Of a DNA stretch of 64,000 bases, positions 33,075-43,835 are shown piece after piece. A program made the position numbers and the translations under genes. Origin of the DNA: Adiantum capillus-veneris (Eukaryota > Streptophyta > Polypodiopsida > Polypodiales > Pteridaceae). Location: positions 74,581,169 to 74,645,168 of the forward strand of contig CM043958.1 in NCBI GenBank assembly GCA_014529385.2. The letters run 5' to 3'. The notes under the pieces were generated by a model. That model worked only from the letters and a program-made list of their open reading frames with translations. It did no database searches and was not told the DNA's origin. How positions within the stretch are numbered: position 1 is the stretch's first letter; each line of letters starts with the position of its first letter.

Positions 33075-34388
33075 TGATGGGGGCTTTTCACAAGCCAAGC
33101 TCCCATACCCCTCTTCTCTCCTCCGCACCCCATGAAAACCCCCTCTTAGGGAGGGAGTGATAAAAGGCATTGGAAAAAAGTAAGAAAAAATAAAGTATGA
33201 TTATGTAAATATATGAGAAAGGTAAAATAGGCCACCTCATGCCTGCAGGGCAGCCCATCCCCACCTTGCCTCCTTTTTCTTCACTATTGCCCCGCCGTGT
33301 GTCTCTTTTCCTCTCTTCCACTCAAAAGGTCAACCCCTCTCTCTTCCCCTTGTCCTTTCTCCTTTCTCTCTCTCCTCAAGCTACCCCACCTCTCACCAAT
33401 AATGCATTATAACTCACCAATAATGCACCCTAACTCACATGCAACTTACCCTATCTTCCAAAATAGTATACCCCACCCCTCCTTTCTCTCTCCTATCATA
33501 TCCCATGACCCAAATACCCCCCTCTCTCTCTAAAGGGTGCCATGTCTCTTGTCTTGTAGCTAAATAACCTCCCCCACACTCACACACACTTAGTTTCACT
33601 GAAAAAGGTGCCCACAGACCCATCCCCACCCAGTGGTTACCTGATTTTTCTTGTGTTCACACACATCTGCACACAGATTCACCTCTGAACACACTCCCCT
33701 CTCTCCCCTCTTGTAATTACTTTATTCTCCATGTCACCTCTCACTTTTTTTCATCAACCCATCTCTCTCTCTTAGTCTCTCTCTCATGAGACTGCTGTTC
33801 TGGCACATATTCACACAGCCAGACAAGTGGGGCCCATAGTCACATGGCCTATGTAGATAATGATTTCTTCATTTCTAAATTCTAGAATTCCTCCCCCCTC
33901 CTCCCCTATATAAAGAGGGGTCACCATCACACAAAAAACACACACAACATCACAAAAGAATACACTATGCACTGTGTGTGCCTAGTGCACACACACACAT
34001 CCACACCATCACCATCACCGCAATCACCATGCTCGCCTTGAGCATGACCTCTACACCCTTGGGATATGGAAGATGAAGGGCAACCAAATGAAGGATGATG
34101 GCCATAACCCTCGTGCGAGTCTTCCCCATCAACTCCCACCTATCCGCCATGTGCTCTACCACTCTCTCCCTTCTCATTCCCTACCTTATGCTCCCCATTT
34201 CATCGCCTTATTCTCTAAATAAAGCTTGAGGTTTTGTGAGTATGTTTTCTTGCAATGTTTTGCCCATGTGAGGTGTGTGGAATCGCCACCTAGTCTTGTG
34301 TTTGGAGTGAGCTTGTGTATGTGTGAAGGGTGTGCGGATTCGCCATCCTTCTGTGGTGCCTAAGTACTAAGCCGCTATACCCCCTCCC

Positions 34389-34456
<68 letters not shown>

Positions 34457-34670
34457 CGTTGATCTCATTTCCTTTCCTCTTCATCATTACTCCCAAGCAT
34501 CCATCTCTCTTGGATGAAAACTTTGTTATGGTGGTGTGTTGTTTGCGTCCTAGCCGCTGAAGCTAGGTGGTGCCCCCTGTTCGCTTTACCGTGACAGGCT
34601 CGAGGCGCGACATTCGGTCCCCGGTGTTTTAGAGGCCGTCGAGGGTTCGGGGTTCGCTTTGCTCCCGTCA
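33075..34670 (+). repeat. 3' LTR of the gag-only element
   Basis: 1,596 bp, aligned throughout with 28130-29709. TATA is at 33907-33914, AATAAA at 34218-34223, and the (CT)n tract at 34391-34453 is longer than in the 5' LTR. Confidence 0.93.
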
Positions 34671-35311
34671 GTCCGACAAACACCATTGTATATGAAATTA
34701 TTTTTGTTACAATAAAATTCTTATCTTTTATTGGCCAATATATGTCTTTTTTAATCAATTTACAAAAACAACAATCAAAATTAATAAAGTTCTATGCCTA
34801 AAATTTTCTAGAAAGACATCATCATAATTGAATTAAGTTAGTTGAAAACAAATAAAATATTGAGGATCTTTTTACCATACAATATGACAACTTGAAGCTT
34901 CAATCGAATAGCTTCTTTCATAAAGATTGAAGATTCTGCTCCTTTCCATTTTGAATCATTGTTTGAAAAAATATGGAAGATGTCAGAAAGGTCATAAAAT
35001 CCACCACACAATAAGCACATCATCATCGGAATATGCTTTACATCTTTGGTCATGTGAAATATTCATGCGGCCACCAATTTTAAGAGGCAAATTCGGCTCC
35101 AATCTATAAAGTGAAAGCCAGTCATACCCTAAAAGGTGGTACTAGAGCCTTCTTTAAATTTGGAATGATAGTTTCAACAAGAGGGAAGGTCGCTGCAGTG
35201 ACTTTGCATACTAATGTGTTTGCAACAAATTCATTCTATTTTGAGCTTGTGTTTGCTCAAGATAAGGTGGTATCCATCAGAAAGAACAATGCTAAGTGAG
35301 AAAAGATTCTT
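34671..35311. other. Degenerate DNA, possibly LINE ORF2 tail (minus)
   Basis: Minus strand contains protein-like scraps (YWLSLYRLEPNLPLKIGGRM around 35110) downstream of the RT fragment. It is too broken to define a product. Confidence 0.35.
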
Positions 35312-35334
35312 ATCTCTCTCTCTCTCTCTCTCTC
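35312..35334. repeat. (CT)n microsatellite
   Basis: About eleven CT units at the 3' edge of the LINE reverse-transcriptase fragment. Confidence 0.9.
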
Positions 35335-35339
35335 AAATG

Positions 35340-35690
35340 AGAAACAATATCACTATCATTGGCAAAAACTTCATTAGTATGATCAACACACTTTTGGAGG
35401 CACATTTGCTTAGTGAGTTTGTCCTACTAAATAACATCTTTAACAAGCCAATCCAAGGCATCATATGAGATAGCATAGAACAAAGGAGAAAGTAGGCACC
35501 CTTGTCTTGTGGATTTATGCAATGGAATAACATCTGTAAGAGTACCATTAACCGAAATTCTAGTTGACGCATTCCCAAAAAGAATGTGAAAAAGAATCTG
35601 CCCAAACCCATATCATATAGACTTTGAAGTATGAACTCCCATTCAATTCTATCATAGGCCTTATCATACGCTCTATGGCCGATTGTTTGT
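35340..35690 (-). pseudogene. LINE reverse transcriptase fragment
   Basis: Minus strand. AYDKAYDRIEWEFILQSLYD lies near 35680-35620, then a frameshift, then NGTLTDVIPLHKSTRQGCLL and SPLFYAISYDALDW. The catalytic region at 35366-35349 reads FANDS where the family has FADDS, so one catalytic Asp is Asn. RQGCLLSPLFYAIS is the standard LINE RT block preceding the catalytic Asp pair. The fragment is short, frameshifted and catalytically dead. Confidence 0.8.
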
Positions 35691-36156
35691 AAGAAGATAT
35701 TTTAGAAGAGAGTTTTTTGTAATTTTGTAGTGCAGTGATGGAATGCAATTGTGAGGAATGATGTACATGCAAAGGAGAATTTTAGGGCTTGTCTCACTGT
35801 CTTGATGCAATTGCCTCGATTATTAATTAACCATGCTAAAATTCTGGTTTGATGGGGCCGTCTTCTTTGTCTAAGCCAATTTTCACCAGGAAGACTTAAA
35901 CTACTGCGTTGGGGGGAAAACATGCCCATTCTACCTACTGAGTGGTGTTTTAGGTCGAACCATTATGTGATAGTTTATAGTTTAGCTTCTTTTTTATGTG
36001 CCATATCCGTACGACAGGCTAGTCATCGTTGATGAAGTCATGCTTGAATGATTGGAAGATCTAGACCAATTAAAATTGTAAGTGGGAGGTATGAATACTG
36101 CAATAGTTATGACTTGAAAAGTAATCGTGTTCAAAGGATCCTCTATCCTCTTGACT
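35691..36156. other. No recognised gene
   Basis: One minus frame of 75 codons (35929-35702) has no known domain. Confidence 0.4.
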
Positions 36157-36192
<36 letters not shown>

Positions 36193-36203
36193 GAGAGAGA
36201 GAG
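36157..36203. repeat. (GA)n microsatellite
   Basis: Two GA runs separated by GGG. Confidence 0.95.
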
Positions 36204-36737
36204 GATCTTGAAAGGAAGTGTTCACCAAAACCTTTTGTAGGAATCAATGGAAAAAAGAACATTGAATATATTAACAAAAAAAAATGGAATTTTACCGAGT
36301 TTTACGCTAAAATCCTCATCATATCTAATAAGCAATGAACTATTCTGCTCTTTGAATGTTGTACGCTAGTGCTAGTACTACTACTTGTAGTCAACTGAAA
36401 TATTGGCAACTGCAGGAGTCCTATCATAGTAGTGCAAGCTGCTGCTCATGTCTCCTGTTTATTCCCAATATCAGATGGCCAATTAGCTGTTACTTGCTAA
36501 TTGAACCTGCATGATTTACTACTTGACTTCCATCGTCCAATGCTCGAGTGTATCATGCAGCCTTGCGCTACAGTATGGGGTATTGTACGTCCAAGTGCCA
36601 TCTTTGATCGCTCAAACCCAGACAGTCCCAATCCATCTTCTTGCCATCGATTGCAATCCTTCGTCTTGCATTGATCGAGATCTTTCCCCTCGTCTACTGT
36701 ATGCCTGCTCTTGTCTTTTGCATGAGTTGGTGAATAG
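36204..36737. other. Non-coding; start of a repeat seen again at 37485
   Basis: GTGTTCACCAAAACCTTTTG and AATCAATGGAAAAAAGAAC at 36218-36262 resemble 37487-37530, so the SWIB fragment is bracketed by related sequence. Confidence 0.5.
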
Positions 36738-37075
36738 ATGAGCAAGAAAGTTCCCAAGACTGAACTCAAAACCACTCCCGAGCTCAACCCCAAGCCCGAG
36801 CCCAAAGGTGGCGCTCAGATCCTCAATAGGGTCTCCTCCAGCCTGGCTCCCATCTTGCAAACCTCGAAGACCACAAGGCATGATGCCCTCAAGCGAGTAT
36901 GGGACTACATCAAGGCTCACAAGCTCAAGAGTAGTACTGAGAAATTGCATATCTTATGTGATCCTCCCCTTAAGAAGGAATTTGGATGAGACAATGTTAG
37001 TGCTCAAGTACTTGAGTCCCCACTTGTCAGCACATTTTTCTGTTGATGCTATCAGGCTGTTGGCGATGCCGACGA
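36738..37075 (+). pseudogene. SWIB/MDM2-domain protein fragment
   Basis: ATG 36738 opens an 83-codon frame. A Lys/Pro-rich lead (MSKKVPKTELKTTPELNPKP) is followed by HDALKRVWDYIKAHKLKSST and HILCDPPLKKEFG, matching the SWIB core (LKRIWEYIKxxxLQ, IxCDxxLKxxFG). The frame stops there, and the next domain block continues one frame away as LVLKYLSPHLSAHF (SWIB: MxKxLSxHF). A single frameshift thus breaks the domain. SWIB proteins work in chromatin complexes or, in plants, also in plastid nucleoids. With no introns visible and repeats on both sides, a retrocopy is likely. Confidence 0.75.
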
Positions 37076-37676
37076 CAAAGGCCAAAAAACTGAAACGAGT
37101 ATACGTCAAAGTGGACATCAAGGCAGAAAAGCTTATGATGGTTATAATTCCTCAAGTAATTAAGTCGACGCCTTCATGAGTGCAGCTAGTTTCTTGCACT
37201 TTTAGCAGAGTGTGTGAGGGGATTAGTGGTTAGTGGCAGACAACTTAATGTCGAGGGAAAGGCATATTTGGGAGATATTGCAATTTGCCACTAGTGCAAG
37301 TCATGGTCTGATGAGCCTTTGGAATCACTCACACTCCTCGTCCAGCTTTGTTGATAACCTATTTGAAAATTTGATGAGGCAAGCATTTCGAAACGATCTG
37401 CAGACAAACATGGAATGCTCACTTCTCCTCTCTCTCTCTCTCTTAGTAAAAAAGTATTTGAAAATTTGATGATGCAAGAATGAACCAGTGTTCACTAAAA
37501 ACGTTTTTAAGAACCAATGGAAAAAAGGAAAGCTTTGAAAATATACCGGTTTTTAGAGAAATCTACCCGGTTTCCTTCAAGGCAACCCTCAAAACTAGCC
37601 GGGAATTTTCCTGTTTGTCCTTAAAAAATACACTAAAGTCCGGCAGAGTTTTCTGTGTTTCTCTCTTTCACAAAAA
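37076..37676. other. No recognised gene
   Basis: Contains a short CT tract at 37425-37443 and the repeat related to 36218. Confidence 0.45.
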
Positions 37677-37720
37677 AAACCCTCTGAAAGAGCGCGCTCT
37701 CTTTCCGAGGGTTTTTTTGT

Positions 37721-37801
<81 letters not shown>

Positions 37802-37875
37802 TCGCTCACTCAATAAAAAAGAAACCCTCTGAAAGAGCGCGTGCTGGCGCGCGCTCTTTCTGAGGGTTTTTTTGT

Positions 37876-37974
<99 letters not shown>

Positions 37975-38038
37975 TTGCTCACTCAATAAAAAAGAAACCC
38001 TCTGAAAGAGCGCGCGCTCTTTTCGAGGGTTTTTTTGT

Positions 38039-38103
<65 letters not shown>

Positions 38104-38184
38104 GCTCACTCAATAAAAAAGAAACCCTCTGAAAGAGGCGCGCGCTCTTTCAGAGGGTTTTTTTATTGAGAGAGAGAGAGAGAG
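37677..38184. repeat. Composite tandem array: GC-cored hairpins alternating with TG/GA microsatellites
   Basis: Four hairpins lie at 37677-37714, 37822-37869, 37995-38032 and 38122-38160. Each has arms AAACCCTCTGAAAGAG / CTCTTT(C)NGAGGGTTT around a GCGCGC core. Between them are TG and/or GA runs and the constant text GATCGCTCACTCAATAAAAA. Periods are 145, 173 and 127 bp, varying mainly with microsatellite length. The last hairpin's stem is essentially perfect. Confidence 0.95.
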
Positions 38185-38199
38185 GATCGCTACACGTAG

Positions 38200-38568
38200 A
38201 TGGGTGAGCTGAAGGCAGTAGGGGAGGGCGTGGTGTCGGCGCTGCAGCAGGCAGCAGGGACAGTAGCAGAGGCGGTAGTAGTTGTGGGGGCAGAAGAGAG
38301 GGAGGCCTTGCGAATGGAAGAGGAGGAGGCATGGTGGCGAGTGAGGAAAGGGGATACTCTCTGGAGTCTGAGTAGGAAGCACCTTGGAGACTCAGCTCTT
38401 TGGCCCTTTCTTCGCCATGCTTCTCGCAAAGAGCTGGGTTGTCGAGACCCCATTCGCCATCTTCTTCCTGGCTCTCACCTCATCCATGCTTGTGTTGTAC
38501 GAGCCCGCCGTCTTGCTAATAGAAAGAAGAGTTGTCATTGGTGGGAGGGCTTATTTTGGTGGTGGTGA
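38200..38568 (+). CDS. Small LysM-domain protein
   Basis: 122 residues from ATG 38200 to TAG/TGA-type stop at 38566. An Ala/Val/Glu-rich N-terminus (no signal peptide or obvious membrane span) leads to a LysM-like domain at residues 45-97. This contains WWRVRKGDTLWSLSRKHLGD, then ALWPFLRHAS and DPIRHLLPGSHLIHA, matching the KGDTLWSxA...DPxxLxPGxxL framework. LysM domains bind N-acetylglucosamine polymers. Residues 98-122 look non-domain, so a 3' intron after codon 97 is possible. GC content is higher than in the flanks, and the hairpin array ends 16 bp upstream. It is the best candidate for an intact host gene here. Confidence 0.6.
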   Translation: MGELKAVGEGVVSALQQAAGTVAEAVVVVGAEEREALRMEEEEAWWRVRKGDTLWSLSRKHLGDSALWPFLRHASRKELGCRDPIRHLLPGSHLIHACVVRARRLANRKKSCHWWEGLFWWW

Positions 38569-39449
38569 TGTCTTGTACTTGATGTTATCAGCAACTTAAC
38601 GAGGTGCGATCTTGTGAAAGTTCCATGATAATAGCCAAGCTGAGTGATTGAATCCGTTTTGTTGAATGGGACAATATTTTGCGATCCACAAGGATGAAGG
38701 GCTTCAACCATTTCTAACTTTGTTGAAGATTTTTGCATCTTGTTGGTGTTCCATGTGTACAACCTTATCTTTTCCTGCATTGAGAAGAAATTTAACTTCA
38801 TTCCAAACTCAGCAGCATTGAAGCTCTTAACGAATTTTTGAGCAATTTGAAGATGGTTAGGCATTGCTTTTGAAAAGATTCTCAAAAGCTGAAGCAATGC
38901 GACATATACACAGTCCTCTGCGTTCCCATTTACCTGAAAGGTCTTCTAATGAGAGTGCGGACACAGGAGAGCCAGGCGGGTTGTTTAATGAAAAGAAAAC
39001 TGCATGCTCGTTTGATCCAGAGGTTACATTTGCATTCACAATAGGAAAATCAGGGCGGCCATTTGCCTGAACAGCGAAAACGGCAATAAGCAAGGCAGAC
39101 CCAACAGTGGGATAGCTCTACTAAGAGGGCACAAGCGCTTGTTGAGGCAGCCCTGCGATGCTGCAAACCTGCAGGTACTTGCACTGAAGATGTTCTTTAA
39201 CTTCTTTTAATGGCAACCCATAGTAGGGCTCTCCAATCTTGGAAAATGTAATACTTATTGTAATAGTTTAGGTTGATTGGAATGTAGAAGAGAAATTGAA
39301 ACTTTGGAGAGTTATAAAGAAGCTGGAAGGTCTTTCTTGAGGACCTGGAAGGCCGATCTTGGTCTGTGGTAGAGTACACATAAATGGTTGTTGATTACGC
39401 AGCAACTTTTGAGACACACGCGCCCTTGTCACACACGGCAGGGTGCACG

Positions 39450-39450
<1 letters not shown>
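38569..39450. other. No identified gene; minus open frame 39093-38857
   Basis: The 78-codon minus frame (MLIAVFAVQANGRPDFPIVN, then FSLNNPPGSPVSALSLEDL) looks protein-like but matches nothing I know; the opposite strand is open too. Another minus frame at 38897-38535 is unassigned. Confidence 0.35.

Positions 39451-39519
<69 letters not shown>
39451..39519. repeat. (GA)n microsatellite
   Basis: About 34 GA units. Confidence 0.97.
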
Positions 39520-39523
<4 letters not shown>

Positions 39524-40095
39524 CCCAATTGTTGTATGGCCTTCTCACAAGCTCTTCTGAAACACTCCCCACGATGGTGGTCTTGATCAACTTCCAAGAG
39601 CATCTGGAATTCCACCTTGGTAATTAGCCAAGCCGTCGGCTGAAATGAAGACCAAGTTGGCGTAGGAAAAGTGCAAAAAAGTCCAATCCGCCCACTACTA
39701 TCATCATTTCTACCACAATAGAGGGTTCAGCTCTCACGAATTTGCGACTCAAGGTTGCAGAGCTGGTCATGGATAGAGGTTGGGCAAGTAGAAGACATGT
39801 GCGCAATTGAAAATAGATGATGCCAAGTATTGCACAAGTTGATGGAGTCATTGTAAGAGAGTCATGGATGCACATGACTATGGTGCCCATGTATATCTTT
39901 AGGCATATATGAACCACTTTTCTCTACTACATATTGTTATCAAATATGTGAGCCACTTTTCACGTAAATTTGCATTGATCTCACTCATGCCATCTGCATC
40001 TAGTGTATAATCAAGCCTTGCACATAGATTTGCGCTAATATGGTTGTAGCTATTTAAAGATGAACGAGCATCTCCATGAAATTTGTATAACTTTT
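39520..40095. other. No recognised gene
   Basis: Short frames only. Confidence 0.45.
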
Positions 40096-40240
40096 GAAAG
40101 TCTTTCAATTTTTATAAATTTTGATAATTTCTACATTAAATTTATTTACATTCTATAGGTTTTCTCACCTCCATATTTTAGAGGTAAAACTTAAAATTTG
40201 TAGGTGGAATTACACTAAACGTAGGTTTTTCCGTGCATTG
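40096..40240 (+). repeat. Solo terminal repeat of the 41.7-42.5 kb foldback family
   Basis: AAAATTTGTAGGTGGAATTACACTAAACGTAGG near 40193-40225 and the preceding AT-rich text match 42430-42478. Confidence 0.7.
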
Positions 40241-40789
40241 GACCTCAATATCGGAGCAATCTTCGGGAAAAATAATCTATAGACCCTTTTTTTATTAGTT
40301 TTACAAATGGTTATTCTCTTATATTTTTATACTATTTTTCTCAAAAAAATAAGGAGTTTTTTCCTTTTACTCTTAACCTCAACTACCATTTGTGAATTTC
40401 AAAGCAGCACGAGCGTGAGCGGCATGTTATGATGTTAAAATTTTAGGATATCACAATTTCTTTTATTACCTTAAAAACTTTCTTATTAAGAATCTTTGAG
40501 TGTTATAGACTTTTCATTTTTTTGAATCCATTAGAAATACCTTTTAATAATGTAGACCCATCTGCAAAATGCACAGGAAAAGCAGAGTTTTGATTCCGAA
40601 CTAAAGTAGCGCAGGGCTCGTCAGGCTGCACATGAGAAACCATGCTTTTGTGCATGGTTAATGAAGAGAAGGCGCTGACATCAAAGAGACTGCAGACAAA
40701 GTCGTGACTGAGTGAATATATATATGCCAGTCTAAGGGGACGACTGCACGCTTTGAAGAGGAGAGAGAGGCTAGGGTGGCAGAAGCTAC
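40241..40789. other. No identified gene; minus open frame 40856-40503
   Basis: The 117-codon minus frame contains MVSHVQPDEPCATLVRNQNS and FADGSTLLKGISNGFKKMKS. It is not recognised and may be a chance frame. Confidence 0.3.
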
Positions 40790-41020
40790 TAAAATTGTGA
40801 GGCTTTATGTGTTGTGAGGGAGAGACAGAGAGAAGAGATAGCGAGACCCACGACACTAAGTGACACAGGGGGCGGGTAAGGGGATCGACGACAAAGCAAT
40901 CTGGTAGGCATCTTGAGGTAGGCAGGCCTACCCAAAAAATGGGGGCGTGGTTGAGGAGCTTGGATTGGAACCCACGACCTCATGCTCCAATGCTTTTTGA
41001 AGCATGGGCTAACACACACA
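40790..41020 (-). mobile_element. tRNA-derived SINE-like fragment
   Basis: Minus strand. The B-box-like GGTTCCAATCC (within 40962-40973; consensus GGTTCGANTCC) is preceded by CATGAGGTCGTG. About 29 nt further 5' is TTAGCCCATGC (41012-41002), a degenerate A box. Spacing and order fit a tRNA head, but it does not fold as a full tRNA gene. The 3' end is not clear. Confidence 0.4.
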
Positions 41021-41123
41021 CCCGAGAAGAAGACAGTATTAACATCGTAGGAAACTATCCCAAGAGACCTTAAAGATCTAGCCGATGAGGAGAGTTGAAC
41101 TCAAGGCTTGTTATTTAAGAGAG

Positions 41124-41126
<3 letters not shown>

Positions 41127-41176
<50 letters not shown>
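41127..41176. repeat. (GA)n microsatellite
   Basis: About 25 GA units. Confidence 0.96.
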
Positions 41177-41179
<3 letters not shown>

Positions 41180-41551
41180 GCGATTTAGCAATTGCACCTC
41201 TCTGGAGTCCAAAGGTCTCCTTTTGTTGTCTCTACGCATTCCCAACAAAAATTCTGAACTCTTGCCTCGCAGGAGCGTGTGCTCTCCCTCGCCTGCCTCG
41301 CTTAGTCCAACAAACACTATGATTCTTTACAATGTATGCTTAATTGGGTTGGGAAAAACCTACTCAAGCTGCAACACCAAAAATGATGGTGCGACAAGAG
41401 ATTAGGTTGGGCTGCGTCAACATGCAAAAGCTCTCCTTGTGATAGAGTACAAGGTCGAGTGACACACATCATCACATATATGTTGATCCTACAGCATTCA
41501 CAATCTCGGCTTCCTCAACCTCTTCCCTCGCCCATATACGATCCCCTCCTC

Positions 41552-41554
<3 letters not shown>
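41177..41554. other. No recognised gene
   Basis: Short frames without domains. Confidence 0.45.

Positions 41555-41604
<50 letters not shown>
41555..41604. repeat. (CT)n microsatellite
   Basis: About 25 CT units, followed at 41620-41660 by text (CACGCCGACACGAGCTCTTTCAGAGAC, core GAGCTCTTTCAGAG) recalling the hairpin arm of the 37.7-kb array. Confidence 0.95.
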
Positions 41605-41608
<4 letters not shown>

Positions 41609-41724
41609 CTCTCTAAACAAAAAGTCCACGCCGACACGAGCTCTTTCAGAGACTTTTTTTTTTTAAAAGAGATTGAGAGAGAGCGAGGAGAGAGAAAGAG
41701 AGGGGGAGGAGTTGAAAAAAAAAC

Positions 41725-42482
41725 CTAGGTTTAGTGTAATCCCACCTGCAAATTTTGAGATTTACCTCTAAATTTTAAATTTGAAAGTGAAAAACCTACA
41801 AAATCTAGAGAAATTTAGCGTCATTCGGTGTAAAGACCTTCAAATTTAGTCAGTTTACCATTAAAACTCTCAGAGGTAGGTTTGCCAAGTTTCAAAACAA
41901 AGTTTTTCTCGAGCACTAGTCCCGGCCCGTACGTGAAAGAGTCCATGTCTCTTTCAAAGAGATTTTTTGAATTGTTTATACTATGTAGTTGTTGAAAATG
42001 ACAACGGTTGAACTTGAGGACCTTCTTGCCTCGTCTATTGTGAGTCTCCTTGCCCAACTCCTTTAAAACCAAATTTGTCAATGATTAGAGACCCTGAGAT
42101 TTACCTTTTCTAGCCAACACAGTTGTCTCAACGTGGCACAATGTTGTTTGTTGTAGCACAACCAACCTCCCAGTGATCCCTTTGAGGGGGTTACCAGCTT
42201 ATTGGGTGCTAAGAACCGAGTCTTGGGCCACATCATTCTGCAAGATGATAGATGCAATGCTAGACTACCATCCATCTCGGTCGAGGCATGATAGACAACT
42301 CAGCAAACTAGGTACCCCGAGCAGTCTAGGAGCTTTGAGTTTTGCTCATATTAACATGGAAAATTTAAGAGAAGGTTTTTACACTAAATTTCTCTAAATT
42401 TTGTAGGTTTATTCACCTTCTACTTTGAATTTGAAGATAAATCTCAAAATTTGTAGGTGGAATTACACTAAACCTAGATTTC
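41725..42482. mobile_element. Foldback element with ~110-bp terminal inverted repeats
   Basis: The left end CCTAGGTTTAGTGTAATCCC (41725-41834) is the reverse complement of 42370-42482, which ends GGAATTACACTAAACCTAG. Mismatches are scattered, as in an old copy. The ~530-bp interior has no transposase. It is probably a non-autonomous DNA transposon. Confidence 0.85.
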
Positions 42483-43835
42483 TATCCATATGGGTAGGTA
42501 AAAGAGACTAGCATGTGGACAAAGTTGTCATAAGAAAATTGTTCATAGCTTTATCAACCTTGTGTACTCTTCTATCAAAGCACTTCTATAATCCCCAACC
42601 ATTACCACCTCCCTTGACACATTTTTCGCCTCCACCTTTGGCAACACCACTAACTCCCACTCCCCCCCCCCCGATAGAAGGCTACCTATGATGGTGTGAT
42701 CCAAACTTTAATATATACCATGACGTGGATTTTCTCAAAATAATAGCCTCATTGCAATAATAGAATTGTTTTCAAGTTTCCACCATTTTCTCTAAAGTAA
42801 CTTAAAATGCATAGCATGTTATCATATATCAACCCACAATAACTTGAGGTAGAGAAAGAGAAAGGAGGAGGAGGAGGAGGAAGAAGAAGAAGAACAAGTG
42901 AAGAGAAGATCAAGCTCCCAGACGCTCCTTATTCATGAGATTTGTTCGAGTGGCAACAACCTTACTCTTTTAGTGTAAGTCTCGTGGTCCTACATGTAGG
43001 GGGGTAGGAATAGGAGATTTATATCCATTGGAATCATGGTGCCACTATTCCCAACAAGGATCAATAGTGGTAGAAATGAGCTTTTAATATATGAGGACAA
43101 CTAGTTCCAAGAAGAGGAATATCAACATGCCATTGTATGAGTTCCAATTTTTTTGGCCCATCAATAGAAATATTCTACCAAACCCTTGTTCAAGGGGTTT
43201 TTTTTGTCAAAAATTTGTGGTCGTTTTACCATTAAAATTAGGTGTAGTCTTGTTTTAGTTTTTTTTTTGTGCTTGAAGTCACCTAAAAAATCTTGTTTGG
43301 TTTTTGGTTTGTATAGTGTGCCTTGGCCACTCTTGCTCGGTTTAGGGATTGCTCGGAAAATCTCGCTCGAGATTTGAGATTCTTCGTTCTTTGTGATTGC
43401 CATCCAGGTCGATTTCGGCCATTTCTTGCCCCAATGTTTTTTTAGGGGGAAAAATAGACATTTGAGACCATAACGGAGTTGTACACGTCCTTGGTTTGTG
43501 GTTTTATAAAATGTCTATTTGTGGGCCACTACCGTGCCTTCCACTCAAACCTAGGCTCACAACAACATTTATAAAGCCATTCTAAAGCTCTACTAGCTAG
43601 CAGTCTTTTAGTCCCATTGAGGTTGAACTCGGAGACAAGAACTTGTATCTTAACTCAAAGGTCAAAACATACAATACGATGGTCAATGTCTAGAATAAAG
43701 ATACATATGTTTAAGCATCAAGGTGTTCTCGCTTAAATGGAGTAGAGCCTAAAATTTAACGATGTGTCTCATGATCACCCATCGATCACCCACCCCCCAC
43801 ATAACAAACCTCAATGTTCCCATATAGGGTGGAGG
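42483..43835. other. No recognised gene; simple repeats
   Basis: Poly-C of about 12 at 42660-42671, and a GAG/GAA run at 42850-42893. Otherwise unassigned. Confidence 0.5.

Larger units (their letters stand above)
28130..34670 (+). mobile_element. Young LTR retrotransposon, 6.5 kb, gag plus novel ORF, no pol
   Basis: LTRs at 28130-29709 and 33075-34670 (both TGATGGG...CCCGTCA) flank a 3.4-kb interior. A primer site follows the 5' LTR and a purine tract AAAAGGGGAGGG (33059-33070) precedes the 3' LTR. GTCC lies immediately outside both ends (28126-28129 and 34671-34674), a 4-bp target duplication. By eye the LTRs differ at roughly 25-30 of about 1,530 comparable positions, so insertion is recent. 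The interior has gag and a long second frame, but no protease, reverse transcriptase, RNase H or integrase motif in any frame. It must borrow these from another element. Confidence 0.92.

Noticed and set aside
38384-38599. Hydrophobic 71-codon frame overlapping the LysM ORF
   Set aside because: It lies in another frame over the recognisable LysM domain; its hydrophobicity follows from the codons of that domain.
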